Source: Polytrichum commune
Taxonomy: Eukaryota > Streptophyta > Polytrichopsida > Polytrichales > Polytrichaceae
DNA: 64,000 nt
Direction: 5' to 3'
Assembly (NCBI GenBank): GCA_950295325.1
Contig: OX485803.1
Span: 11,718,001 to 11,782,000 of the forward strand
The notes under the pieces are model-generated. The model had not been told where the DNA came from. It made no database searches and saw nothing but the letters and a program-made list of their open reading frames with translations. Numbering within the stretch: the stretch's first letter is position 1; each line of letters begins with the position of its first letter. Shown here one piece after another: positions 1-11,480 of the stretch. Made by a program: the position numbers and the translations under genes.

Positions 1-750
1 TGTTAGGGACCTTGTGAAAAATCACCACTTGAGGAGTAGGCGGCCCTATTACCAATTGATTGGGACTTGTACGTAATTCATTGATTTTTTTTAAGTGATT
101 CTTAGTCCCCTATAACCAAGATTTCATGAGGGCTGCCCATTGTAATCGTTATGTTACCCATTCACGTCATGGTGGGGTGTGACAAAATGGGGTTGAATTG
201 CTTTAAGGGGCTCACAAAGAATGTAGATGAAAGAATTTCATGATTATTGACAAATAAAAAACAAAAACAAAAACAAAAAAAAATTGGAGTTTGTTTGCAC
301 CTCATGTGAAACTTGGAAGGTTGAGGGCAATGGCAAAGCTCATATACATGTGTAGATGAGTGACTTTCATGAATATTGAAAAGAAGAACAACAAATTATA
401 ATCAGCATTTGTTTGCACTTTCTATGAGATTCTAAAGGTTGAAGGCTTCAGCTCGGCCCTTATAATGCACAGTACTAGTCTTGAAGGGCAAAGCTCATAT
501 ACATGTAGATGAGATAATTTCATGAACATTGAAAAGAAAAATTAATGTTGGAATTCATTTGCACATTATGTGAATTTTTAAGGGATGAGGGCTTGAGGGT
601 GGCCCTAGTACTACACATTCCTAGTCTTGAGGGGCATAGCTCATATACATGTAGAATATTAAATTCCATGAATATTAAACTAAATTAAAATAATTATTTA
701 TTTGCACAATTTATGATTTTTTAAAGGTTGAGGGCTTGAGCTTGGTCAGG

Positions 751-825
<75 letters not shown>

Positions 826-1330
826 GTGAATTGTATGTATACGTAAAAAAAATTGAAATTGGATTTTGTTGCATTTTCTATGAAATCTTAAGGGTTGAGG
901 GCTTAAGCTCGGCCCTAGTATGGCACAATATTAATCCCAAAGGGCAAAGCTCGTATACATGTGAATGAGAGAATTTCACGAATATTGGGGATTTTTCCAA
1001 CTAAAATAAAATCATTTGCATTTTTGTGAAATTTTGAAGATTGAGGGCTTGACCTCGGCCCTAGTACTACAAAATACTAAGTCTTGAGGGGCAAAGCTCA
1101 TATACATGTTGATGAGAGAATTTCATGAATATTGAAGAAGAAGAAAAATCAAATTCTAGTGAAATATTAAAGGTCGAGGGCTTGAGCTCGGCCCTCATAT
1201 AGTACCAATCTCGAAGGACAAAACTCATATATATATGTAGATGAGAGAATTTCATGAATATTGAAAAGAAAAATAAATTGAAATTGAAATTCATTTGGAC
1301 CTTCTATGGTACTTAGAAGGTTGAAACGTG
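1..1330. repeat. degenerate ~145-bp tandem repeat array
   Basis: A block built around the phrase GCAAAGCTCATATACATGTA, followed by GATGAGAGAATTTCATGAATATTGAA and then a GAGGGCTTGAGCTCGGCCCT box, recurs near positions 209, 330, 484, 629, 937, 1085 and 1212. Spacing is 127-154 bp, with one gap of 308 bp where a unit would be expected. That gap holds the AC/GATA microsatellite. Copies are diverged, so this is an old array. Short ORFs inside it follow the repeat period and are not genes. Confidence 0.8.
757..824. repeat. compound microsatellite (AC)18(GATA)8
   Basis: Eighteen AC units (757-792) run directly into eight GATA units (793-824). The tract lies where one unit of the surrounding ~145-bp array should be, so it probably grew inside or replaced that unit. 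Confidence 0.95.
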
Positions 1331-4300
1331 GCAATGTTGTTGGACATGACTTTGATAGATCAACTCATACTATGTTGCCCAATTAAAAAATAAATCAACC
1401 GATCATCATAAGTGCACAATTAGGTGTCACAAGGAAGCAAGTTCCCAAGAATATGAACTTTGCATGCAACTAATTGAAAATGGTTACTAGTAGCCAAATG
1501 TTGGTTGTTGGAATCCTTTTGTAACAATTTGCTTTTAATTATTTTAATTTTTAAAAACATACCAATGAATTTTTCTAAATAATGTTTCCAATTCCTTTTG
1601 TAAGATGCTCCAGTTGGATGTCTTGCCACAATTTCTTTTTTTTTTGGGCAACCTTGCCCAATACACTTCCACGCCCTATATTTATGTGTCGAAGACTTAT
1701 AAAACATATGTCCATGTACTCTAAGATGAGCATGCTCATGTCAAGGTGCACATGAATACGCAACCCCCATAAAACACTCATAGGGTGGTGGTGGGCCCTT
1801 CATTCTTCATGTTCTAAAGTGCCATCTCGTAAGGGTCCACCCACACTAGGCCCTACTGAAGTTGATATGTAGTAGTTCCAATCAATGTTCCTTGGCAATA
1901 GGAGGAGTCCCTTTTGATAGAAAAATTCACCTCTTTTTGAATTTTACTACTACCAATAAGAATCTTCGTTCTACTCATAAGAACCTCACTAATATAGTGT
2001 ACTATAGTTTTGCCAATGCATGCAAGACAATATCTCCTATCATGATGGAAACTCTCCCACCGATGTGGGCTAGTCATTGGTAATAGTGTCGGGATGGTAT
2101 AAGAGAATTGGTTAATTTATGAATTGAGGAAGAATAGCTCACCAAATGCTTAGCTAACCACAATTATGGTCAAATCACTCGAACCAACTACTTAAGAAGA
2201 ACTAGCTAACTATATGAGTATTTTAGTGAGAACTAGCTAACCATTGTGCGAGTTGATTGATCTCACACCCCATGGTTACGATGAACCAAATGTTGACCAA
2301 CTCAAAAGATGAATTAATGTTGACCAGCCAAAATCTTAATCAACATGTCCAAAATTTGAACATGACACAATTACAAACATTATGATTTTTGTGGTTTACA
2401 CCATTTGTATTCCAGTACAATTAGTATGAAATTAAAGCCAAACATATATTTATTATTATAGCAAATTATATTATCATTATATCTATTTGTAACATTGGAA
2501 ATGAAATCATTCATATTATTTTTTGATTAAATATTGATATATGATTTAAACTACATGCTAATTTAGGATGCTTTCAGAATGGTGTGGTCTACCTCACAAT
2601 GGATAGGGAGAAGAGATGGACCAAATGAGAAACAACATTCAAGAAACCAACCAAGTTTGAGTATTGGTAATAAGTTAGTTAACATTAAGGGTAGGAATGA
2701 GGTTAGAGTTCTTCACAAAACAAGGTCCAAGAAGCAATCCAACTTCTAGTATGATAACTTTCATTTGAACCTAAATTTTCACTAGGTGGTGTGGACGTGA
2801 GATTGATTAGCTTCCCGTACACGTTAACTACCTCATATGGTGCTTAATTCTCTCAAGCAATGTGAATATGGCTTGGTGTTTAATAAAGAGATATATATGT
2901 GCTTGTATTAGAGGTGAATATACTTGTAGCATTGGTGGTGAACCCAAAGATACTCCATGTGGTGGATGCTTCGTTCTTGAAATCCTAGAATGTCGATTTG
3001 ATTGATAAAGGTAGAAAGCACATGAAACAACACGAGCTCCTAACTAGGGGATGATATTGTACATACATGGACGATGCCACGGGCCCACATCAATGTGTTT
3101 ACAATATCATGAGCCGAGCTCCTAAGAGCACAACCACCCATTATGTAGCAAACTCAATATGAATAAGCTTTAATATACAGTGGCCAACTTTAACTGAAAG
3201 CTCCAAATGTAGGCCCTAACCGCAACCGCCCATTCACAATTTGATTTCCGACGGGCAACTCAATTGCCCGAAACCAATTTTTTTTTTGTACTCTGCTCGA
3301 AATTTTTTTAGGTTGCATGCTACCAATAAATAAATAAAGAAAGAAAAATCATGCCCGCTTTGCGAAGAAAGCTGCAATTCCAACCTTACTTCTGCAAAAC
3401 AACGATCTTACAAACCAGCCTTCAATCCGGCCAAAACTCTACCTACATTCAACGGCACCCATCCAAAATTGAAAGGCACCCCCAACATTTTACAGCTAAT
3501 TGCAATCATAATGAAGCAATTAAACATAAAAAAAAGTACAAACAACTGAGAAATTGAAGTGAAAGTTGTGAGAGGTTGTCATTCTTATAAATATGAGCAA
3601 ATGTTGTTATTTTTTCATACGATTGCCTATCTAATGCTAGACTGATTGATATGTAACCCGAGATACTAGAAGAATACCACATAAACATCTCTAAACTACA
3701 TAATCAAACCACCCCAATTTTTTCAACGAATGTTTTTTCAACCCACATGTGCTAAGAACCAATTGCCTTACCCGAATCACGCCTCTTCTCACATTCTTCC
3801 TCCCCAATCATGATCACCCACTTCAATCGGATTTATCCGTGTATTGGGTGAGGTGTGTATGTATGAGCATGAAGAGTAAGAAATGATTGACCATGACGAA
3901 TAGGAGATTGACCACGAGGAGTAGGAGGTGAGTATGGAAGATGATTAGTCATGACATATGTCTCGAATGCAGCAGAGAGTACCAAATCATGTTCCATCGA
4001 TCTCTTCTTTTATTTTGCAAGTTCTTCATCTCGCCTCAAGGTGTAAAACTCACGTGTCATAGGATCCCTTATGGCATCAATGTCGATTTCAAAAAAATGT
4101 TATGCAATGGTGTCTTGCAAAATGTGGGCCTTCATGCGTGTTGCTCATGTCATCTCTAATGAAGCTTAAGCTTGTACACATGCCACACGACCGGCAGGAA
4201 GAACTAACATGGAGTTGCGATTGGCCGAAACGAACCCCTAATTACCACACAAGAGGACGTTTGAGGGGAGGCAACATGACGTGGCAAGGAATCTTTGTTA

Positions 4301-4628
4301 AGCGAACTACCAGGCGAGGTGCACTGGAAACCCATGGATTGTGGGAGAAGCAGCCCTGGGCCCACAGTCTTGGACTTTTTCCTCCAGGTCCAGCTGCCCT
4401 CACAGAGCCGAGCCCTACACCCTCCCCCGCGCAACCTGTGCGAGCGCCTGCCGAACCTCCCCCTACACTCTCGCCTCGTGGAGCTCTCCGCGCACGCCAT
4501 CCCAGCCGCCCTCCCTGCCACATCACCTTTGCAGCCTAGCTGCAATCACACTGTGCACCGAAAATGTTTTTTTTATCGCAACCCTCTCTCCTCTCCAAAA
4601 TTTCGTTGGTTTCCTGCTTCTAAATTGC
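1331..4628. other. intergenic stretch without recognised gene
   Basis: AT-rich sequence with only short, overlapping reading frames on both strands and no domain I recognise. From about 4,340 the composition becomes GC-rich and leads into the Harbinger ORF1 remnant. That GC-rich piece probably belongs to the element's 5' region rather than to a host gene. Confidence 0.5.
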
Positions 4629-5108
4629 ATGGATTCGCAAGGGCCTCTGCGAGACGTGGGTAGTAGCAATCCGAATGACATCTCTACTACCAATCCTCCT
4701 GCCGGGGGCAACAAATTCCGTGTACAACGAGGTAGCATTCCTCTTGCACCATATTTCCAGGGTTTTCCACATGTTGGGAGTCAAATGCCGTTTCTATTTT
4801 TGTCTCCTTCATGCCTCCAGTTCCAAGGGTGGGGTTTGCACCTCCGACTCAAGGCGGGCCTAGCCCCACCATCGACCTCACAGCAGGGTCTCAAAAGCGA
4901 GGTTCCCGGGAATGTATCATGGACCCATCCAAGTCCAGCAAGAAACGGAGAGGTCCTCGGAAAAAACCATAAATTGTTGAACTGGATGACGTGAAGGACG
5001 AAGTGGAGCTCCTGAAGACTGGTGGGCATTGGAAGGATCACTGGGTCATCCAGTTGATTACCATTCGGGGAGAGATGCACAGTATTTTCTCTGCACCACC
5101 GAAGCAAG
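4629..5108 (+). pseudogene. PIF/Harbinger Myb/SANT accessory protein, exon 1 remnant
   Basis: The 3' part reads as a basic stretch (SSKKRRGPRKKP) followed by VELDDVKDEVELLKTGGHW and WVIQLITIRGEMH, ending in SAPPKQG just before a GT donor at 5109 (CAAG|GTAATG). This is the usual start of the trihelix/SANT-like protein encoded next to Harbinger transposases in plants. The frame opened by the ATG at 4629 differs from the frame of the SANT part (ATG 4919), and an in-frame TAA sits at 4970. The copy therefore carries a frameshift and a stop. The intron starts with a T-rich tract. The matching second exon is not close downstream; the next recognisable SANT exon is at 13145. Confidence 0.6.
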
Positions 5109-5640
5109 GTAATGTTCATTTTTCCTTTTTTTCCTTTTTTTCAGGCCACATTCGACATCTCCAACCTCGCATGTGCAATGTTATTGTCCTCGTTGTCCAC
5201 ATTGCATTCAGAGGGGTTGGGCACATGTGGTGCCCAACCGGCGCAGTGTTGTACCTTGCAGCCGCGAGCCCCGTTTCCCAGGAAACAGGGGCTCCTGCCA
5301 GCTGGCCCCTGTGAGACCAAAATGGTGCCCACATGTGGTGATTAACTCTTCGAAACCAATTTTAGTTTGACTTTGATGTGTTATGATTATTCACAAAACA
5401 TAAAAAGAGTGAAGTGTGGTGTGGATTTAAGTTTAGGCATTAGAATGTGTGGTGTAGTTATTTCAAGGTTTGATTTCAATAAGAGGATGCCTTGATTATG
5501 TGAGTAGTGGGTAAGGTGAAGCAAGGTGAGCTCCGCGGGTTAAATGCCCACTTTTGGATCCACCTTGGTAGTTTAGGAAGAAGGAAGCTTGGTGGATGGG
5601 GATTAGTCCCTACTTTGGAGGAGAGGGTTAAAGGATTGTG
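5109..5640. other. Harbinger-derived intron/flank; block shared with 11.2 kb
   Basis: Non-coding. The stretch around 5300-5420 (ATGGTGCCCACATGTG, then ACATAAAAAGAGTG about 70 bp later) has a diverged direct copy at about 11230-11340. Both copies lie in sequence tied to Harbinger ORF1 remnants, which suggests two copies of one element or a duplicated intron segment. Confidence 0.5.
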
Positions 5641-5654
5641 ATTGGAGGTGCTAA

Positions 5655-5920
5655 TCCTCTCACCCTATCCTCACCTCTCTCTCCCTCTCTCCCTCTCTCC
5701 CTCTTTGCTACTTAAGGTGTTCTTTCTCTCATTTGCCTCTCTCTCCATCAAGCGCTCTCAAGGGAGCAAGCTCTTAAGAGCTTGAGCCACGTGTGTGGGT
5801 CGTTAGTTTTAGTGAAGTTAAGTAGTTAAGCTCTCCCTCTCAAATCCTCTAAAGGGGAGCGAGCTCTTAGAGTTTGAGGCTTATGTGTGGATTAGTTAGT
5901 TATAGTGAAGTTAGGAAGTT
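5655..5920. repeat. pyrimidine tract and ~85-bp duplicated block
   Basis: A CT-rich tract (CCCTCTCT repeats) at about 5676-5705 is followed by two similar blocks near 5765-5832 and 5851-5918. Both contain GAGCNAGCTCTTA, GAGCTTGAG or GAGTTTGAG, and TTAGTTNTAGTGAAGTTA. A pyrimidine patch followed by a leader-like stretch could be an old plant promoter, but no coding sequence follows. Confidence 0.5.
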
Positions 5921-6082
5921 AATCCCTCTTATGAGTAGGGGAAGCTTAGAGTCATTGCACTAAGCTCATGAGTAGTGGTTAGATTGGATTAATTTAGTGG
6001 GAGGTGTGCATTCATTAGTTAAGAGGCTTAGATGAGCAATTGATTAAGCACTAGAGTTGAAATTAGTTTGGTGTTGATTTCA

Positions 6083-6541
6083 TCAACTGCTGCCGGGACT
6101 ACTGGTCCAGGGGCCTCCCAAGGCTCAACTGCTGCCGGGACTACTAGTCCAGGGGCCTCCCAAGGCTCAACTGCTGCCGGGACTGCTTAATCCAGGGCCT
6201 CCCAGGCTCAACTGCTGTCGGGATTGCTTAGTCCAGGGCCTCCCAGGCTCAACTGCTGCCGCGACTGCTAGTCCAGGGGCCTCCCAAGGCTCAACTGCTG
6301 CCGGGACTGCTTAGTCCAGGGGCCTCCCAAGGCTCAACTGCTGCCGGGACTACTAGTCCAGGGGCCTCCCAAGGCTCAACTGCTGCCGGGACTGCTTAGT
6401 CCAGGGCCTCCCAGGCTCAACTGCTGCCGGGACTGCTAGTCCAGGGGCCTCCCAAGGCTCAACTGCTGCCGGGACTGCTTAGTCCAGGGCCTCCCAGGCT
6501 CAACTGCTGCCGGGACTGCTAGTCCAGGGGCCTCCCAAGGC
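6083..6541. repeat. 41-43-bp minisatellite, 11 units
   Basis: Eleven consecutive units begin TCAACTGCTGCCGGGACT and end in CAGGGGCCTCCCAAGGC or the shorter CAGGGCCTCCCAGGC. The middle varies between ACTAGTCC, GCTAGTCC and GCTTAGTCC. Long and short variants alternate in the right half of the array, which suggests expansion by a two-unit step. No spacer diversity is present, so it is not a CRISPR array. Confidence 0.95.
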
Positions 6542-7110
6542 TCGTTATCTCAATAGCCGAAAGGGCCGAGACCAGCTCATTGAAGTGGTGAAAGCGAAGG
6601 ACAACTTTAAGGGAACCTGGATGGTTGGTTTAAGCTGGGTTACCGAGGAATGGGTTTAGGGGCCTAAAGCTTAGCCCAAATCGAACATTATCACTAAAAC
6701 TAAGCATAGGGCAAGTTATGCATTTTAGATTATTCTAGTGCATATGTAAGTTTTAGACTTATTAGGCTAGGTAGTGTGAGGTGTGGCTTGCTAGTAAATG
6801 TAATTGGGGTTGTAGTTAGCTTTTTGGTTACAAACAAACCCAGGGAACAAGTCAGGGAAGACTTAAAAGGTGATTCTTATATCATCTAGGTGTCTTAGAC
6901 AAGGTTTTGTTAGGATAAACACAAAGGTATAACACTTTACTTCATCTTTGGTGTGACAATTCATTTAAAGGTAAGGGGTAAAAAACATCTAAAAGACCCC
7001 TCTTTTCCAGTACATGCAAGAGTGACAGTCTCTCACCTCACTTTACTTTTCATGGCAATCGTCTGGCAGTGAATTCTTTTTATTAGGACCAAGTGCGGTG
7101 CACAAACATA
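6542..7110. other. intergenic stretch, nothing recognised
   Basis: No long reading frame and no terminal repeats that I can see. It links the minisatellite to the motif-rich block starting near 7120. Confidence 0.4.
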
Positions 7111-7119
7111 GGCACAACC

Positions 7120-8520
7120 ATCGACTATAGTCTTTGCATAAGTATCATCATTGTGTCTTAATTATCAAAGCCAAGGGCACTTTGATCTTTGCTATAGTCT
7201 TTAGATTCATATTAGCATAATACACATTTGATTATAGCCTTTAATATAGTCTTTATGCATTATGAATCATAAATCCAACAAAACCATATGTAGGATAAGA
7301 GCGCATACATTCAATTATTAATCAATTACAAAACAACGAGATTAGGATTACCCCTTCCTGGAATAGGAAACATTCAGCCAATGATTGCGTTGTCCTTTCG
7401 GCTTCTCACCAAGGTAACTGTTCAAGGCTATAGTCTTTCCACTAGGCCCTTTCATCTCCCAGCATGACTATTGCCTTCTCAATCCATTAAGTTACTTATA
7501 CTTAGGATTACAAACACACACACACACTCTCATTGGGCTAGTACAGATTCCTTGATTTCATTTAATCATCTTATTAGCTTATGTCATCACTTACTTTATT
7601 AATTTCACATTCTTACTCCATTGCCATGAAGCTCTCAGATTTACATTTGATTACACCATGACAATTCCTCTATCAGAATTCCTCTTGATTACCAAGACTA
7701 TAGTCTTGCCTTAATTGGGTCTACCCCAATCCCTCCGGGAAATTCCCTAGTCAATCACGAAGACGATAGCCTTCACTCAAGGTAATTGAGAATGAAATCT
7801 CATCTTCCCTTCCCACAGGAAGGTAACTTCCCAGACTATTGCCTTAAACTATGATGAGAGATGATCTCAGTTATTAATGCAGACCATTGCCTGGCCGTGT
7901 ACATTTTCTCTGAATCATTATATAATGATAAATTTAGACTATGGCCTGATCATGTAATTGAGTTTACTCAATTCTATTGATTCAAGTGGTCTTGCAATCA
8001 ATTACACACAACACACAAGGCCATGAACTGTAATCACTGTAGCAAGGTAGAAACAATTCTAACAACAGTAATTCCTACACTTTGCAATCCCTGCAAGGTG
8101 TACTTACAACAGCCACAGACTATAGCCCTGACAATCACTTCAAATCAGTCTTCCATCCCAATATCAGACTATAGCCTGAATTCACAATTAATATCCAATA
8201 GACACAACAACAGAAACAAGATAAATCTCTCACAATGAAATAATTGAGGATTCACTCCCATATAAGTAATTACTTAATATTGATCAATGTTACATCAAAA
8301 GACTATCGTCATGCACAACCAAAGTGCATCAATTTGCAGACTATACTTCAAAAGGTCTAAAAACAATGGAGTTCAATCTCTATCCCAGAGATGACTAACT
8401 TCTTTCTTACCTCCCCCTTCCTTTATATTGTGTGGGGAGTCCTCTTCAGCCTTACATCCTTTCATATCAGACTATAGCCTTGGAAGTTATGCTTTTCAGA
8501 ATCTGAAGACTATAGTCTGT
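7120..8520. repeat. field of AGACTATAGYCTT-like motifs
   Basis: About sixteen variants of AGACTATAG(T/C)CTTG occur, near 7122, 7191, 7231, 7243, 7427, 7466, 7695, 7761, 7833, 7881, 7936, 8117, 8166, 8300, 8338, 8469 and 8508. The core AGACTATAGTCT is a perfect palindrome. Spacing is irregular (about 40-220 bp), and the sequence between copies is AT-rich and not repeated. All copies read the same way, with the T/C-rich tail on the right. I know no element family with this design. Confidence 0.65.
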
Positions 8521-8639
8521 TCACATGGACAATATCTTAAGATTTCAGTGCATATTTTGTCCCTTTTTACACTGAATTCTAATTTGCAAAAAGATAAACT
8601 AAAAATTGCTATCACAGGGGTGGACTACTAAGAACAGTG

Positions 8640-9630
8640 TTTTTGAACACTCGCATCTTATTGGGCAAATAAATCACTTGCATTATTAATGGAGAAGGTG
8701 GATGACCCCTGCGATGACGAGACAAAGGAGGTTAGGCCAAAGGTTGCGAGGGGGATGTCTTTAAAGGCATGTGTGGCCACGGCCGCGGGTTGGACTCTTG
8801 AGAAAGCCAACTCTAGCACAAGCCAAGAGGCCAACATTAATAAAGTACAATGAGTGAGACAATACATGTTCATTTGGACATGAAAATTACCTTGCACATG
8901 GTTCAATGTTGTAATAGATAAATGTGATTCTCAAAGTCATCACCTGGACTAGGACGCTTAAGGGTGGTGGGTTTGGCCTCACAGCCCCGTTGGGCACAAG
9001 GCTGCGGCGGCACAGCTTGGGCCGCCACATGGCGATGGCTGGGCCCCCATAACTTTTATAGGTTAAGGTTTTTTTTCTTTGAATTTTTTTGTGCTTGTTG
9101 GAACTTAAGGACTAGGGGTGTTTCAAGAATTTAGAGCTTTAGTTTTTTTTTTTTTTTTTCAAACACGGCTTCAATTTGGCGTGTTTTCTCCGGGATTAAT
9201 TTGTGGGTTTTGGATCAATTTAATCGAGATGGATGATACGGACATTGTAATGTTTTTATATATATATATTTTTTAATCGTGGATGCGGATACAAACCTTG
9301 TTTGGCACGTGAAGAGGTTACAGAGTCTCAACGGAGTTTGCATTGTCTCTGAGACATATCTCGCGTCTTGGGATGAGCAACCAGGGCAACGGCGGGGACA
9401 ATCCCATCTCTAATAGGCCCCTCCATCGATTCCATAAAAGTCTTAAAATTTGGACTAAAACCCAACACAGGGAAATATGCTAACTAGTTAATGCAATGTA
9501 CGGCATAAAAAACATGCAAATTCGAGCAAATGGCAATCAAATAATCGAGCATATGCGGAAATCCAAATATGACTGAAAACTGAGAAAAAACTCCTGGAAA
9601 TCCTAAGTATGATGTGCAAACAAACTGTTG
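8640..9630. other. intergenic stretch with a small shared repeat
   Basis: No gene recognised. About 60 bp near 8935-8990 (GGACTAGGACGCTTAAGGGTGG, then CTCACAGC) has a diverged direct copy near 12725-12785. The rest is T-rich and low in complexity. Confidence 0.45.
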
Positions 9631-9635
9631 TGTCT

Positions 9636-9759
9636 ACTCGGAGCAGTAAAAAAAATTGTATAAAAAACTACGGTAAAAACTATGGTAAAACATTCATGTA
9701 AAAAACTAAGTTTTTACTGCTTCGAGATAAAACGCAGTGCAATTTTTATTGCACCGAGT
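9636..9759. mobile_element. small MITE-like inverted repeat
   Basis: The left end ACTCGGAGCAGTAAAAA and the inverted right end TTTTTATTGCACCGAGT match in about 15 of 17 positions. The 124-bp unit also holds internal repeats of the type ACTAYGGTAAAA. Outer TA dinucleotides are present, but I cannot prove a target duplication. It is too short to code for anything. Confidence 0.5.
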
Positions 9760-11480
9760 AAAACCCTGGCAGCCTGGGCGGTTGCAGCTATTATTGTCGC
9801 AACCCTTGCTAGCCCCCCTTGACAATCTTGCCAATTTTCAATTCTAGCAAAGGTTACGAGCGCTAACCATTCGCATTCCGCCATGCCAATGATTAGCTCC
9901 TCCTACCCCGGACCTTATAGTTCATAGGAGGGAACCAACCCTCCTACTTTGCTTTCGGGACTCACCCCTTAATCCGTAACCCATTCCTAGATGTGGACTT
10001 CCATCCATGGAAGTCCAATCCCATGTTGATCATCGCATTGCCGGAGCAACACTACAACAACCCGAACCATACTAGGCAACTATGGCCTCACAATGGGCCA
10101 ATGCCCATGGAGGCCTTGCCGTTCGGCCTCGGGTGGGTGAGGCCACACCACCTCACCCATATAAGCCTCTAGGACTCTACGCGGGGCCCCTACCCCACCG
10201 TCAACCAACCTCTTGTCTCTCTACCAAGAGTTGGGGCCAAGTGGACATTTTCCCTTAGCCGCTGGGCCTAGAAGCCCCCAGCAGCTTCAGACCATCATAA
10301 CTTCCTTGTATGATGTCTGATTCCAGCAACCAACCACTCCATCTTCATCTACGCTTCACGTAGATGCCGATGGACTCCTCACTTGCCCCATTCGGGCAAG
10401 TGGTAAGGAAGTTATGCCTGTTTGAACCTTGGCAGTCCCGGGAATCACTCCCAGGCACTGCTGTACCAGAGCGCTGTCCCGGGACAGCTCCCCACTCAAA
10501 TGGCCATAACTCCTAGCTCACACCTCCGATTGAGGTGTTCTTGAGCATTCTAGAATCACCACGCCATGAGCTACGCATAGCTCATGGCCTTACCCTTGTG
10601 CCTCCTAGTCTTCGTGGATGGGAGGCGTTCCCAACGCCCGGGGACCTCATCCACACTAGGATCACTTGGGCCCTCTCACCAATGGCGCCACAAGTCCCGG
10701 GTGTCACTCCGGGGTCCCCCTTGTGCCCATGGTGTTTCGGGCACTCCTCATGGAGAGGTGCGCGACAATTATAATGTACCCTGCCGCCTCCCAGGTGGCT
10801 GCCATGCCTCCTAGGTGGCCATTTTTGGCTGCAGGGCAACATTTGGGCCTCATGTGCCCAACACTAGAGGGTAGTAGTTCTCCGAGACAGGTTCTTCGAA
10901 TGTCCAAAATGTGGATTTTTTTTGCAATATGTAAATGTCAGCTTTAGTTTGAGTTTCAATTTTTTCTATTGTCCGGTTTCCTCTCAATTTAGACACTTCC
11001 CTTGTAATTTGCTACCTCTCATTTTCGGTGACCATCACATTTTGTCGACGTCGGGAATGCCTTGCTCTACTTTCTAAAGTCTAGTCGTATGAACTCCCAC
11101 ACTGCTCTGAAGTACATAGACATCATGTTTTGGCTGCTCTAGAATTTAATCATTTTCTACAGTAGTTAGTGATTTTGTTTGATTTTTGGCACTGCTCCGG
11201 GGCACAAGGTCTTTCTGTCTTGGCTGCTGTGAGCCCAATATGGTGCCCACATGTGTTCTTGACCCTAAATACTATAGGATCTTTGAGTTGATGTTCATTT
11301 TTGCATTTTAAAAAAAACATAAAAAGAGTGGAGTCCTAGATTTGATTGTTATTTAAACCATAGGCTTGAATGCGGGTTCCTCTTCAGTTAAAAGAAATTA
11401 AAAACATTAATTAATAACTAGGTGTGGATTCTGGTTTTCCGAGAAGGAGCTGAGTTCAAATGGGTTGTATTGAGTAAGGA
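9760..11480. other. GC-rich then AT-rich intergenic stretch
   Basis: 10,000-10,870 is GC-rich and open in several frames on both strands at once, which is what GC-rich non-coding DNA gives; no protein domain is visible. 11,090-11,225 shares a diverged block (CTACAGTAGTTAGTGATTTT, then TTGGCACTGCTC) with 12,880-12,990. 11,230-11,340 matches 5,300-5,420. Confidence 0.45.

Noticed and set aside
4341-4994. A 217-codon ORF as an independent gene
   Set aside because: Its 3' half overlaps the Harbinger SANT exon in another frame, and its residues show no family pattern.
6083-6541. Possible CRISPR array
   Set aside because: The units are contiguous near-identical repeats without unique spacers, in a plant nuclear context.
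10535-10947. Several overlapping ORFs in GC-rich DNA
   Set aside because: Five frames open together without any recognisable protein.
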